NCBI GenBank assembly: GCA_019240475.1
Contig: JAFAYI010000031.1
Location: forward strand, 248,001 to 312,000
DNA from: Acidobacteriaceae bacterium
GTDB taxonomy: Bacteria; Acidobacteriota; Terriglobia; Bryobacterales; Bryobacteraceae
DNA length: 64,000 nucleotides
Reading direction: 5' to 3'
Shown here: positions 34,352 to 42,797 of the stretch, piece by piece
How positions within the stretch are numbered: the first letter of the stretch is position 1
Layout of the letters: each line of letters starts with the position of its first letter
Translations under genes and position numbers: made by a program
The notes under the pieces: generated by a model
Seen by the model: only the letters and a program-made list of their open reading frames with translations
Told to the model about the DNA's origin: nothing
Database searches by the model: none

Positions 34352-35401
34352 ATGATTGGACTCCCCATGATGCGCGCTACCGTGGTTCGAAAGCCGGCGC
34401 GGCGCAAGCTTCGAACTCTGTTGATTGGCCCCCTGGCGCTCTCGACCCTGCTCGCCGCCCCTGCCGCAACCCACGCGCAAGTCGAGTTCAAGGCCGAAGG
34501 CACGGATCGTATCGCCATCCAAATCAACGGCCAGCCCTTTTCGGATTTTTACATCGGCCCCGCTTATCCCAAGCCCTTCCTCGCTCCGCTGCGCTCCGCC
34601 AACGGCTTGATTGTCACTCGCCGCTTTCCAATGGAAACGGTCGAAGGCGAGTCGCGCGACCACCCACACCATCGCGGCCTCTGGATCGGATATGGCAATG
34701 TCAACGGCGTGAACTTCTGGGAGAACGAAGTCGATACGCCCAACACGGACGCCGAAACCCCCAAGCAGCAAGGCCGTATTGTGCTGCGCGAAATGGGCGA
34801 AATGAAAGGCGGCGATAAGTCCGGTAGATTGACTGCGGTATTCGAGTGGCGGCCGCCGCCGGGCGCCTCGCCCGATCGCGCCGTGTTGCTGGAAGAGCGC
34901 CGGGTCATGACCTTCTACGCCGATCCCGACCTACGCACCATCGACGTCGACGCAACCTTCACCGCCAAAACCGCCGTGCAGTTTGCCGACACAAAGGAAG
35001 GGTTCTTCGCGATTCGAATTTCCGATAGCCTCGCGGGCAAGAACGGCGGCATCATGACCAATTCCGAGGACGCCCAGACCGAAAAGCAGGTCTGGGGCAA
35101 ACGCGCCGATTGGGTGGATTACGACGGCGTCGAAGAAGGCCAAAAGATCGGCATCGTCGTCTTCGATTTTCCCGCCAACTACGCTCATCCCCCGCGCTGG
35201 CACACCCGCGATTACGGCCTCTTTGCGGTCAATCCTTTCGGCGCCAAGGATTTCGAGCCTCGCTCCGGCGCGCGCGGCGGATACTCCCTGACCGCCGGCA
35301 AATCCATGCGCTTCCGCTACCGCGTGATCGTCCATCCCGGCGACACTCCGAAAAAGAAAATCGCCGATTGGTACTCCGATTACGCGAGAAAAGCCAGATA
35401 G
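34352..35401 (+). CDS. Secreted DUF6807 (PmoA-like) family protein
   Basis: 349 residues with a signal peptide ending ATHAQ; ATGs at 34367 and 34370 are alternative starts. The domain fills the rest of the protein; characteristic motifs are DHPHHRGLWIGYGNVNGVNFW, with closely spaced His residues, KEGFFAIRISDSL and WHTRDYGLFAVNPF. The family is common in Planctomycetes and Acidobacteria and is thought to act on carbohydrates or related polymers in the periplasm; the chemistry is not established and the old methane-oxygenase label is misleading. Flanked by a GH16 gene on the opposite strand. Confidence 0.85.
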   Translation: MIGLPMMRATVVRKPARRKLRTLLIGPLALSTLLAAPAATHAQVEFKAEGTDRIAIQINGQPFSDFYIGPAYPKPFLAPLRSANGLIVTRRFPMETVEGESRDHPHHRGLWIGYGNVNGVNFWENEVDTPNTDAETPKQQGRIVLREMGEMKGGDKSGRLTAVFEWRPPPGASPDRAVLLEERRVMTFYADPDLRTIDVDATFTAKTAVQFADTKEGFFAIRISDSLAGKNGGIMTNSEDAQTEKQVWGKRADWVDYDGVEEGQKIGIVVFDFPANYAHPPRWHTRDYGLFAVNPFGAKDFEPRSGARGGYSLTAGKSMRFRYRVIVHPGDTPKKKIADWYSDYARKAR

Positions 35402-35405
35402 GCCC

Positions 35406-36215
35406 CTATTCGGCCGTCTGCGAAACCCTCACCCAATCGATGAGCGTCTCGTTCGGAAACACCGTGCTCTGGTCCGGATTGCCAGGCCAGTACCCGCCGA
35501 CCGCCACATTCAGCAGCAGATAAAAAGGATGGTCGAACACCCACTTGGCGCGATCCGGCAGGTCGCGCGGGGTGACGGTATTGTACCCTTTGCCGTCGAT
35601 CAGAAATCGCACCCGGTGACGCGACCATTCGACAGAATATATATGAAAGTCGTCGCCCAGCGCCGGCGAGCCGTGCAAAGTGGTCTGGTCCCCTATGCCA
35701 TGCGACCCGAAATACCCCGGTCCGTGCGCCGTTCCATGCACCACCGCCGGCTCTTTGCCCACCACTTCCATGACATCGATCTCCCCGCATCCGGGCCACC
35801 GCACAGTCGGCGAGTCATCTCCCAGCATCCAGAACGCCGGCCAGATCCCTTGCCCCTTCGCGATCTTTATGCGCGCTTCGATCTTGCCATACTGCACCGT
35901 GAATCGGTTTTGACTCTTGATCCGCGCCGAGGTGTAAATACCGGCGGCACTCTTGAGCGTGCGAATCACCAGGTGTCCCGCGCCATCCTGAAAAACGTTC
36001 TCCGGGCTGTCGGTGTAAATCTCGCGCTCGCCATTCCCCCATCCGCCGTCGCCCAAGTCGTAGGTCCACTTATAAGGATCGGGCGGCGAGTTCGCCGCGC
36101 CATTGAACTCATCGCTCCATACCAGCTTCCAATCGGAAGCGCCCGCCATCGGCATCGCCGCCACGCAGAACAGCAGCACTCTCAACCAACCCGATCCTCT
36201 CTTGCGCATGAACAC
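35406..36215 (-). CDS. Secreted glycoside hydrolase family 16 (laminarinase-like)
   Basis: 269 residues with a signal peptide (cleavage near PMAGAS). GH16 hydrolases cut beta-1,3 or mixed-linkage glucans and some galactans. The catalytic motif EIDVME is at 145-150 (nucleophile Glu145, Asp147, acid/base Glu150), preceded by GIWPAFWMLG and followed by HIYSVEWSRHRVRFLIDG, both typical. The form with Met inside EIDVME is the beta-bulge type seen in laminarinases. Single catalytic domain without a carbohydrate-binding module. Convergent with the DUF6807 gene, 4 bases away. Confidence 0.93.
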   Translation of the reverse strand: MFMRKRGSGWLRVLLFCVAAMPMAGASDWKLVWSDEFNGAANSPPDPYKWTYDLGDGGWGNGEREIYTDSPENVFQDGAGHLVIRTLKSAAGIYTSARIKSQNRFTVQYGKIEARIKIAKGQGIWPAFWMLGDDSPTVRWPGCGEIDVMEVVGKEPAVVHGTAHGPGYFGSHGIGDQTTLHGSPALGDDFHIYSVEWSRHRVRFLIDGKGYNTVTPRDLPDRAKWVFDHPFYLLLNVAVGGYWPGNPDQSTVFPNETLIDWVRVSQTAE

Positions 36216-36368
36216 ATTGTGACTCGTGCGTCCTTCGGCGCGCCCCGGCTCAGTTCCACCACCACCCGCTCTATTTCGCGCACCTGCCGCGGGCGGAAAA
36301 CCGCCGAAACTACTTTCGTTTCTGTCTGAGTAAGACGGCCAACGGATTGCAACCGTAGTGCAGACCCC

Positions 36369-37160
36369 ATGCGCAATTGTTCTGTCTTCTTGCTCCTCTT
36401 CGCAACCGCCTGCTCACCATTCGCCTCTGCGCAACCCATCTTGATCCAACGCCAGGACGGTTCCATGCATGGCTTCGTGCTGGTGAAATCGAGCGATGGA
36501 AAAATCGTCGGCGTCGGTGAAACAGTGCAAGTGGCCGAACGGGGTCGCCTTCGCGCGCGCCTGACGCTGCATTTCCGCGACGGCTCCATTGACGAAGAAT
36601 CCACCGTGTTCTCGGAGGACGGTGTCCTGCGGCTCATCACGGATCGTCATGTGCAGAAAGGTCCATCCTTCCCGACGCCGTTGAACATGGCCATCGATGT
36701 CCCCGCCTCCCAGGTCACGTGGCGCGAGCCGCACGCGCGCAATGCGGAATCGAAGACCGAGCACATGCTCCTCCCCGACGACCTGGCGAACGGCATCATG
36801 CCCGTCGTCATGACCAATATCCCGCCGAAAGCCGCCGAGACCAAAGTGTCGTATCTCGCCAACGACCCCAAGCCGCGCCTGGTGAAGCTCTCCATCAAGC
36901 CGGAATCCCAGGACAACTTCACAATCGGCGGCGAAGCGTTTCCCGCGACCCGCTACGTCATCCACATCGAACTCGGCGGCTTAGCGTCCCTTCTCGCTCC
37001 ATTGGTCGGCAAACAGCCTCCCGATTTACACGATTGGATCGCTGGCGGCGAAGTCCCGTCTGTCGCTAAATTGCGCGGCGCTCTCTACCTCGGCGGCCCC
37101 ATCTGGACCATTCAACTCGCTTCCCCCATGTGGGAGTCCAACCGCGTTCCCCAACTCTAG
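36369..37160 (+). CDS. Secreted hypothetical protein
   Basis: 263 residues. Signal peptide MRNCSVFLLLFATACSPFASA; a lipobox is not convincing (ATAC lacks the usual Leu). The mature part begins with short beta strands (ILIQRQDGSMHGFVLVKSSDG) and has a second half with KVSYLANDPKPRLVKLSIKP and RYVIHIELGGLASLLAPLVG, as in uncharacterised outer-envelope proteins. No catalytic motif is seen. Not recognised. Stands alone between GH16 and a DinB gene. Confidence 0.7.
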   Translation: MRNCSVFLLLFATACSPFASAQPILIQRQDGSMHGFVLVKSSDGKIVGVGETVQVAERGRLRARLTLHFRDGSIDEESTVFSEDGVLRLITDRHVQKGPSFPTPLNMAIDVPASQVTWREPHARNAESKTEHMLLPDDLANGIMPVVMTNIPPKAAETKVSYLANDPKPRLVKLSIKPESQDNFTIGGEAFPATRYVIHIELGGLASLLAPLVGKQPPDLHDWIAGGEVPSVAKLRGALYLGGPIWTIQLASPMWESNRVPQL

Positions 37161-37219
37161 CCGGCCGTTCGCCGTGTCCCGTCTTCATGACACCGTCGGC
37201 GCGACCGGGTGAGAGGTTG

Positions 37220-37753
37220 CTACGAACCCGCTTCGGCCGCCACCCGCGCCTGCCGCGCGTCATAGCTCTCGCCATAAACAGACGGCACTTTCGCCCCCAT
37301 CGGCCGTAGATACACCGTCAACTGCCCGCGATGATGAATCGAGTGCCTCAGTCCCAGCTCCAAAAACAGAACCGCCGAAAGCTGCACGAACCCCCGAAAG
37401 TCCACGACTTTCGTCAATTGCTCATCGGTGAGCCTCGTCAGCCGCTCGAAGTTCGCCGCGAATTCATCGGCGTACCATCGCGCCACGTCCGCCGAGTTCC
37501 GAATCGATTCCGGCCGCTTGTTGCGCGAGAAATCGAACCCGCCCTCGGCCGGAACCCGTAGAAACATGTTCTCCGCCGCCGCGATGTGCCACGCCAGATC
37601 CAGCGCGCTGTACGAATTCTCGTCCGGCCGGTAGTCGTTCTTATCCAGCGGAACGGCTTCGATGACCGTCTTCGTTAAGCGATGCTCGTTCTTCAGCGCC
37701 GGCAGAGTAACCTGCAGCAGAGTTTGCGCCTGATCGATAGTTAATGGTTCCAT
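37220..37753 (-). CDS. DinB family protein
   Basis: 177 residues, four-helix DinB fold. The three metal-binding His positions are present: ALDLAWHIAAAE, and GLRHSIHHRGQLTVYL. DinB-like proteins are metal-dependent enzymes of varied function, including thiol transferases; the role here is unknown. No signal peptide. A secreted, frameshifted relative lies at 57549-58059. The gene is divergent from the histidine kinase that follows. Confidence 0.85.
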   Translation of the reverse strand: MEPLTIDQAQTLLQVTLPALKNEHRLTKTVIEAVPLDKNDYRPDENSYSALDLAWHIAAAENMFLRVPAEGGFDFSRNKRPESIRNSADVARWYADEFAANFERLTRLTDEQLTKVVDFRGFVQLSAVLFLELGLRHSIHHRGQLTVYLRPMGAKVPSVYGESYDARQARVAAEAGS

Positions 37754-37883
37754 ACCCGAATTCCCAGCAGCAAGTATACGCCCGATTGATCCCGCGCCCC
37801 GCCGCTCTCATCCGATATTTATGGCGCTTGGTCCCGCCCCGCCTCACCCCCCGGCCATTTCGCCGTATTGTGGAACTAAGAGC

Positions 37884-39020
37884 ATGAACCCTCCACGGCC
37901 ACGCCGCTTCTTCAGGACCCTGGGTCGCTTCGTCTTGATGGGATTCGGCTATGCGCTTTGCGTGCCGCTTCTTGAATGGGGCTTCGAAGATCATGTTACT
38001 CTCCAGCATCTTGTCGGCGATTACTTCATCGCTCTCGCCTACGCCTTTTCCATCGGCGGACTCCTCAGCACCACGCTCGCCACAGTGTGGCAAAGATCTT
38101 GCCCGTGGAACATCGCGATTCGCTGGCCGGTTCGCGCGCTGGCCGTCGCCGGCGGAACCGCAATCGGATGTCTCATCGCGGGCCTCGCTCCGCTTGCCGC
38201 GTTAGGACCCCGCTATGACTACTGGCCCGCGTTCCTCGCTTCCTTCAAAATAGGCTTAGTCCTCTCGGCCGCCGCCGTCACGTTCGCTGTCAATTACGAG
38301 CGCATGCGCTCCCGGCTCCAGGTATCCGCCCTCGAACTCAAGAATAAGGAACTCGAGCGCCAGCGCGCTCTGAAGCTCGCCACCGACGCCCGCCTCTCCT
38401 CGCTCGAATCGCGCATGCGTCCCCACTTCCTGTTCAATACAATCAACTCGGTCTCCTCCTTGATTCCCGAAGACCCCAAGCGCGCCGAACGCATGTTGAC
38501 CCAAATGGCCAACCTCCTGCGCTTCTCGCTCGACTCCTCCCAAACGGGCCTGGTCCCGCTCGAACGCGAAATGAAGATCGTCGAAGATTACCTCGACATC
38601 GAGCGCGCCCGTTTCGGCGACCGGCTGAAATACGAGCTCAGCGTCGAGCCCCACTTGGATTCTGCCTGCGTTCCCCCGCTCGCCCTGCAAACGCTCGCCG
38701 AAAATGCCGTGAAATACGCGGTCGGCGCGCGCCGCCAGGGCGCTGCCATCCGCATCTGGGCCATGGCCGAAGCAGGCAGTCTCGTCTTGGAAGTGTGCGA
38801 CGACGGGCCGGGTTTCCGGGCCGCCGAGCTGCCCTCCGGCCACGGTCTGCATAACCTTCAGGAACGCCTCGCCGTCGTCTTCGGCGAAAAGGCTCGGCTC
38901 GAAATTTCGAGCACGCCCGAAGGCACCTCCGTCCGCATCGAAATACCTCTTGTAATCGCCGAGCCCCCGGCCCCGCGTCCCGCTTCCGAGACACGCGCCG
39001 GCATCGCGCTTCAGGCATGA
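37884..39020 (+). CDS. LytS-type sensor histidine kinase
   Basis: 378 residues from ATG 37884. About four membrane helices in residues 12-135, a coiled coil (KNKELERQRALKLATDARL) and a LytS-type HisKA domain with His181 in MRPHFLFNTINSVSSL. The ATPase domain shows LAENAVKYAVG (N box), CDDGPGF (G1) and GHGLHNLQERL (G2). Stop overlaps the response-regulator start by four bases. The stimulus is unknown. Confidence 0.93.
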   Translation: MNPPRPRRFFRTLGRFVLMGFGYALCVPLLEWGFEDHVTLQHLVGDYFIALAYAFSIGGLLSTTLATVWQRSCPWNIAIRWPVRALAVAGGTAIGCLIAGLAPLAALGPRYDYWPAFLASFKIGLVLSAAAVTFAVNYERMRSRLQVSALELKNKELERQRALKLATDARLSSLESRMRPHFLFNTINSVSSLIPEDPKRAERMLTQMANLLRFSLDSSQTGLVPLEREMKIVEDYLDIERARFGDRLKYELSVEPHLDSACVPPLALQTLAENAVKYAVGARRQGAAIRIWAMAEAGSLVLEVCDDGPGFRAAELPSGHGLHNLQERLAVVFGEKARLEISSTPEGTSVRIEIPLVIAEPPAPRPASETRAGIALQA

Positions 39021-39784
39021 ATCCCTTGCGCGCCTATCTGGTCGACGATGAGCCGCTCGCGCTCAAGCGCCTCGCCCGCCTTCTGGAGCAGACCGGTCGC
39101 GTCCAGATCGTCGGTTCGAGCGCCGATCCGGCGCAGGCCATCGAAGATCTGCGCGCTCAGTCTTGCGACGTGCTCTTCACCGATATCGAAATGCCCGATC
39201 TGTCCGGCTTCGAAATGCTGTCGCGCCTGCAGCCTCAGCCCTTCGTGGTCTTCACCACCGCATATTCCCAATTCGCGCTCCAGGCCTTTGAGGTGCATTC
39301 GGTCGACTACCTGTTGAAGCCCATCGACGAGAAGCAGCTCGATCGCGCGCTCGCCAAACTTGATCGCGTGCGCGGCGGTATGGAACCCAAGCCGCAACTG
39401 GAGAAGCTCCTCCTCGAACTGGCCTCCGCGCTCCCCGCCAGGCGCGATTTCCCCGCGCGGCTCCCCTCGCGTCTCGGAGACCGCATCGAATTCGTGGAAC
39501 TCGCGCGTGTCACCCATTTCTATGCGAACGAAAAGCTGACCTATGCCGCGACCCCGAAGAAAGATTACGTGATCGACGCCACCATAGCCGAACTCGAACA
39601 ATCGCTCGACCCCGCGAAATTCGTCCGCATCCATCGCTCCACGCTCGTCAACATCGAATTCGTCCGCGAGATTTACTCGTGGTTCTCAGACCGCATGATG
39701 GTCCGCATGAACGACGGAAAAGATACCGAGCTCACCGTCGCTCGCGACCGCGTGAAAACGTTGAAGGAGCGGCTGGGCTTATAA
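39017..39784 (+). CDS. LytTR-family response regulator
   Basis: 255 residues. Receiver domain 1-120 with phosphoacceptor Asp56 (DVLFTDIEMPDLSG) and Lys in DYLLKPIDEKQLD; LytTR DNA-binding domain from about 150 (FVELARVTHFYANEKLTYA ... FVRIHRSTLVNIEFV). LytTR regulators bind direct repeats in promoters, often for envelope, quorum or virulence genes. Translationally coupled to the LytS-type kinase; the pair forms a complete two-component system. No target repeat was identified nearby. Confidence 0.95.
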   Translation: MNPLRAYLVDDEPLALKRLARLLEQTGRVQIVGSSADPAQAIEDLRAQSCDVLFTDIEMPDLSGFEMLSRLQPQPFVVFTTAYSQFALQAFEVHSVDYLLKPIDEKQLDRALAKLDRVRGGMEPKPQLEKLLLELASALPARRDFPARLPSRLGDRIEFVELARVTHFYANEKLTYAATPKKDYVIDATIAELEQSLDPAKFVRIHRSTLVNIEFVREIYSWFSDRMMVRMNDGKDTELTVARDRVKTLKERLGL

Positions 39785-39808
39785 ACCCGCCGCCCCCTCG
39801 CAATCCGC

Positions 39809-41290
39809 CTACAACTTCACCGTAACCGTCTTTATCTCGCTGTACTGCTGCAAGCCGTATTCGCCCAGCTCGCGCCCAATTCCGGATTGCTTGAACCCGC
39901 CGAATGGCGCGCCCGCATCGAAGACGTCGAAGCAGTTCACCCACACCGTGCCCGCCCGAACATTGTTGGCGATGTTCAATGCCTTCGTGATATCGCGCGT
40001 CCAAACAGCCGCCGCCAACCCGTAGATCGTCTTGTTAGCGCGCTCCACCAGGTCGTCCATGTCTTTGAATTTCAAGATGCTCATCACAGGGCCGAAGATC
40101 TCTTCTTGCGCGATCTGCATCTCGTCTTTCACATCCGCGAACACCGTTGGCGCGACGAAATACCCTCGTTCGCCCACGCGCTCGCCGCCGCACATCAGCT
40201 TCGCGCCTTCCTTCTTGCCCGATTCGACATAGCCCAACACTTTCTTGAACTGGTCGTTATCCACCTGCGGACCCTGCTCCGTCTTGGTGTCGAGCGGATT
40301 GCCCACCGTCCGGCGCTTGGCGCGTTCCGTGCTGCGCTCCACGAACTCGTCGTAGATCTTCTCTTCGACAAACAACCGCGAGCCCGCGCAGCAGCATTGG
40401 CCCTGATTGAAAAACAGCGCGAAATGCGAGCCTTCAATCGCCTGGTCCATATCGGCGTCCGCGAATACAATGTTCGGGCTCTTGCCGCCCAACTCCAGCG
40501 TGACGCGCTTCAGGTTCGTCTCCGCCGCGGCCTTCATAATCAGATGGCCCACTTCCGTCGATCCCGTGAACGCAACCTTATCTACGTCCATGTGGTTCGC
40601 GATCGCTGCGCCCGCCGTCGGCCCATAACCCGGAAGAATGTTGACCACGCCTTCCGGAAATCCCGCTTCCAGAATCAACTCGCCCACCCGCAGCGCGCTG
40701 AGCGGCGTCTGTTCGGCCACCTTCAACACCACCGTGTTGCCGCACGCGAGCGCCGGCGCCAGCTTCCACGCCTGCATCAGCAGCGGGAAATTCCATGGAA
40801 TGATCTGGCCCACCACGCCCACCGCCTCATGGCGTGTGTAGCAGAAGTATTCGCCGCTCACCGGAATCGTTTTGCCCTGAATCTTGTCGGCCCAACCGGC
40901 GTAGTAGCGGTAGCAAGCGATCACCAGCGGCAGATCCGCCGCGCGTGCCACGTGTCGCGGCTTCCCGTTGTCCAACGATTCAAGCGTCGCCAGCTCGTCC
41001 GCGTTCTGTTCGATCAAATCGGCGAGCCGGTTCAGCAGTTTCCCTCGCTCGGAAGCCGACATGCGCCGCCACGGCGCCTTCGCGTGGAACGCTTTGCGTG
41101 CGGCCTTGACCGCCAAATCGACATCGGCCGCCTCGGCTTCGGCCACCTTTGCCAGAACTTCGCCCGTTGCGGGGTTGATCGTGTCGAACGTTTTTCCGGA
41201 TACGCTGTCTACCCAGCGATTGCCGATCAATATCTTGGTTTGCTTGATCGGAGCGGACGTGGCTTGGGCCTCTGTAACAGCAGTCGCCAT
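39809..41290 (-). CDS. Aldehyde dehydrogenase
   Basis: 493 residues from ATG 41290; an in-frame start at 41347 would add 19 poorly conserved residues. NAD(P)-dependent oxidation of aldehydes to acids. Family marks: IIPWNFPLLMQAWKLAPALA (Asn169-type site), FTGSTEVGHLIMKAA cofactor loop, catalytic Glu in VTLELGGKSPNIVF and catalytic Cys in FFNQGQCCCAGSRLFVEE, then EEIFGPVMSILKF. The sequence is closest in style to class 1/2 (ALDH1-like) enzymes of broad specificity. Monocistronic; convergent with the LytTR gene. Confidence 0.95.
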   Translation of the reverse strand: MATAVTEAQATSAPIKQTKILIGNRWVDSVSGKTFDTINPATGEVLAKVAEAEAADVDLAVKAARKAFHAKAPWRRMSASERGKLLNRLADLIEQNADELATLESLDNGKPRHVARAADLPLVIACYRYYAGWADKIQGKTIPVSGEYFCYTRHEAVGVVGQIIPWNFPLLMQAWKLAPALACGNTVVLKVAEQTPLSALRVGELILEAGFPEGVVNILPGYGPTAGAAIANHMDVDKVAFTGSTEVGHLIMKAAAETNLKRVTLELGGKSPNIVFADADMDQAIEGSHFALFFNQGQCCCAGSRLFVEEKIYDEFVERSTERAKRRTVGNPLDTKTEQGPQVDNDQFKKVLGYVESGKKEGAKLMCGGERVGERGYFVAPTVFADVKDEMQIAQEEIFGPVMSILKFKDMDDLVERANKTIYGLAAAVWTRDITKALNIANNVRAGTVWVNCFDVFDAGAPFGGFKQSGIGRELGEYGLQQYSEIKTVTVKL

Positions 41291-41389
41291 AGGTACTTCA
41301 GTTGACCTCCACTGAGCATCATATGCCAGTGGAGGGTAGCGCGCCACTCTAGCGCGCTACCGAACCGCAATATGTAGGGCTCCCTTAAG

Positions 41390-42160
41390 TTATTGCCTAA
41401 AGATATCCAGATTGCGCTTATTTGCGACGTTCTGTTGAAGCCGATCCAAGTCGGACGGCCTCATTCGCGCCAGCAAAGCGGATGCGAAAGTTCGCCGGTA
41501 CAGCGCAAGGCTTTCGTCATATTGCGGAGGATTCGACATCTTGTACGTCCGCGCACCTGCTACGAAACTGCCTAGCGCCTGTTGTAATTCCGCGTGACCC
41601 GCTGTCTGAATGCTGTCAACTATTTGACGTTCCGCATCGAGGTAAGCCTGCGCTTGAGCAGTTGCATTCGTTGCATCTGCTCCTACCGCCAAGCCGTCTT
41701 CGAACACTACGGTCTCAAGCGACGTCACAACGGTTTGCTTCGACGCAAAGGTACTCAAAGTTCGCTCGATCTTTTGCGAGAGCTCAGCTCCGGTCGGCCC
41801 TGCACCCGGCACGCCTAACCGAAACATCGGGGAAACCAATCTGCTCGCTCCAGGGGCGATTGCATCTCCGTCTCGCAATGTCGAAAGATTCCACCATGTA
41901 CGGTCCTGCGAAGTCACGGTTCCCGTTGAATCGGTCAGAGTCCAGCGCGTGGAATAGACGACTATGTATTTGTTGCTGGTGTTCCTCAAGATGTATGAAA
42001 ACGGGAGAACGGGCTGGATGGTGGAGAGGACGGCAGGATCTACCAGGCAATTCACCGCAGCCCGAAACTCCGGGGCGTCGGGCCGAATGATGTCTGTACC
42101 CGGCAGAGAAGCCGTTGAAAAAATGTACGTAGGGCCAGCATCCATCGACTTGGTCGCCAC
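41390..42160 (-). CDS. Hypothetical protein translationally coupled to a VapC-like toxin gene
   Basis: 256 residues from GTG 42160. The Shine-Dalgarno AAGG overlaps the vapC stop codon (TAAGG), so translation is likely coupled. No signal peptide or membrane helix. The first half is beta-rich (FSYILRNTSNKYIVVYSTRW, TLTDSTGTVTSQDRTWW), the second half helical with a probable coiled region (AQAQAYLDAERQIVDSIQTA; DLDRLQQNVANKRNLD). I do not recognise a family. Its place as a third gene in a toxin-antitoxin unit may be chance or functional. Confidence 0.7.
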   Translation of the reverse strand: MATKSMDAGPTYIFSTASLPGTDIIRPDAPEFRAAVNCLVDPAVLSTIQPVLPFSYILRNTSNKYIVVYSTRWTLTDSTGTVTSQDRTWWNLSTLRDGDAIAPGASRLVSPMFRLGVPGAGPTGAELSQKIERTLSTFASKQTVVTSLETVVFEDGLAVGADATNATAQAQAYLDAERQIVDSIQTAGHAELQQALGSFVAGARTYKMSNPPQYDESLALYRRTFASALLARMRPSDLDRLQQNVANKRNLDIFRQ

Positions 42161-42167
42161 AGCAACC

Positions 42168-42569
42168 TTAAACCGGAATAATCGTGGCGGTCGGGTCTAG
42201 ACGCCGTATATGGTTCGGATCGCCCGTGACAATCGGATCTCGCCGCTCCCTGGCGAGGATCACAACCGAGGCGTCGATGATGTCCGACGTATTAGTAGCT
42301 CCGCAGAGTTCCCCACACGAACGCGCCAGGTGCTCATCCAGAGGAACAATCTCCACTTCTTCGCTCCGCAAAAACCGCGCCAGTATAGCTTGACCCCGGC
42401 CATTCCGCCAGGCCTGCCCCACCACTCCGGAAGGCGCCCGAAATACCCGGCCTTGAGCTAAAGCCCGATCGAGCAACGCGATCATCCGCTTGTCTCCACG
42501 ATCTAAGGCGATCAGCGCGCCTGCATCCAGGGTTATCCCCGTCGCGGCGCGAGTGCGCGTTCTGCCCAT
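42168..42569 (-). CDS. vapC: PIN-domain toxin, VapC-like
   Basis: 133 residues. PIN-domain ribonucleases are toxins that cut tRNA or rRNA. Acidic site residues are visible: ITLDAGALIALDRGD near the N-terminus, TSDIIDASVVILARER, and TGDPNHIRRL near the C-terminus. The segment that often carries a Glu reads SGVVGQAWR with Gln, as in one VapC subfamily. It overlaps the antitoxin gene by 37 bases, the usual antitoxin-first order. Likely active, full length. Confidence 0.88.
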   Translation of the reverse strand: MGRTRTRAATGITLDAGALIALDRGDKRMIALLDRALAQGRVFRAPSGVVGQAWRNGRGQAILARFLRSEEVEIVPLDEHLARSCGELCGATNTSDIIDASVVILARERRDPIVTGDPNHIRRLDPTATIIPV

Positions 42570-42769
42570 TCGAGGTCCTCGGCCTTCGGCGCGCCGTGTT
42601 GTTCGATCAAATCCCGCAGCACCGTTCTTAGAGACTCGCGTTTCTGCTGTTCCGCCAGCACCCCTGAGATGTAACCCGAAACCGAGCCAGCTCTTCCCGC
42701 GCGGACTTCCTCTTGCACTCTCGCCAGTTGATCCCTCGGTAAACTAATGGCGATCTTGGATCTGGTCAT
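42533..42769 (-). CDS. Ribbon-helix-helix antitoxin
   Basis: 78 residues. N-terminal RHH motif (SKIAISLPRDQLARVQEEVR ... SVSGYISGVLAEQ) for DNA binding, C-terminal tail for wrapping the toxin. In such pairs the antitoxin represses its own operon and blocks the PIN nuclease. Overlap with the toxin gene fixes the pairing. Its start is within 30 bases of the tyrS stop; both read leftward. Confidence 0.85.
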   Translation of the reverse strand: MTRSKIAISLPRDQLARVQEEVRAGRAGSVSGYISGVLAEQQKRESLRTVLRDLIEQHGAPKAEDLEWAERALAPRRG

Positions 42770-42797
42770 ACCATCATCATACCGCGGCCGCCGCCCG

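Noticed and set aside
39887..41305. A 472-codon open frame opposite the aldehyde dehydrogenase gene
   Set aside because: Composition typical of an antisense shadow; the aldehyde dehydrogenase on the other strand has all catalytic motifs.
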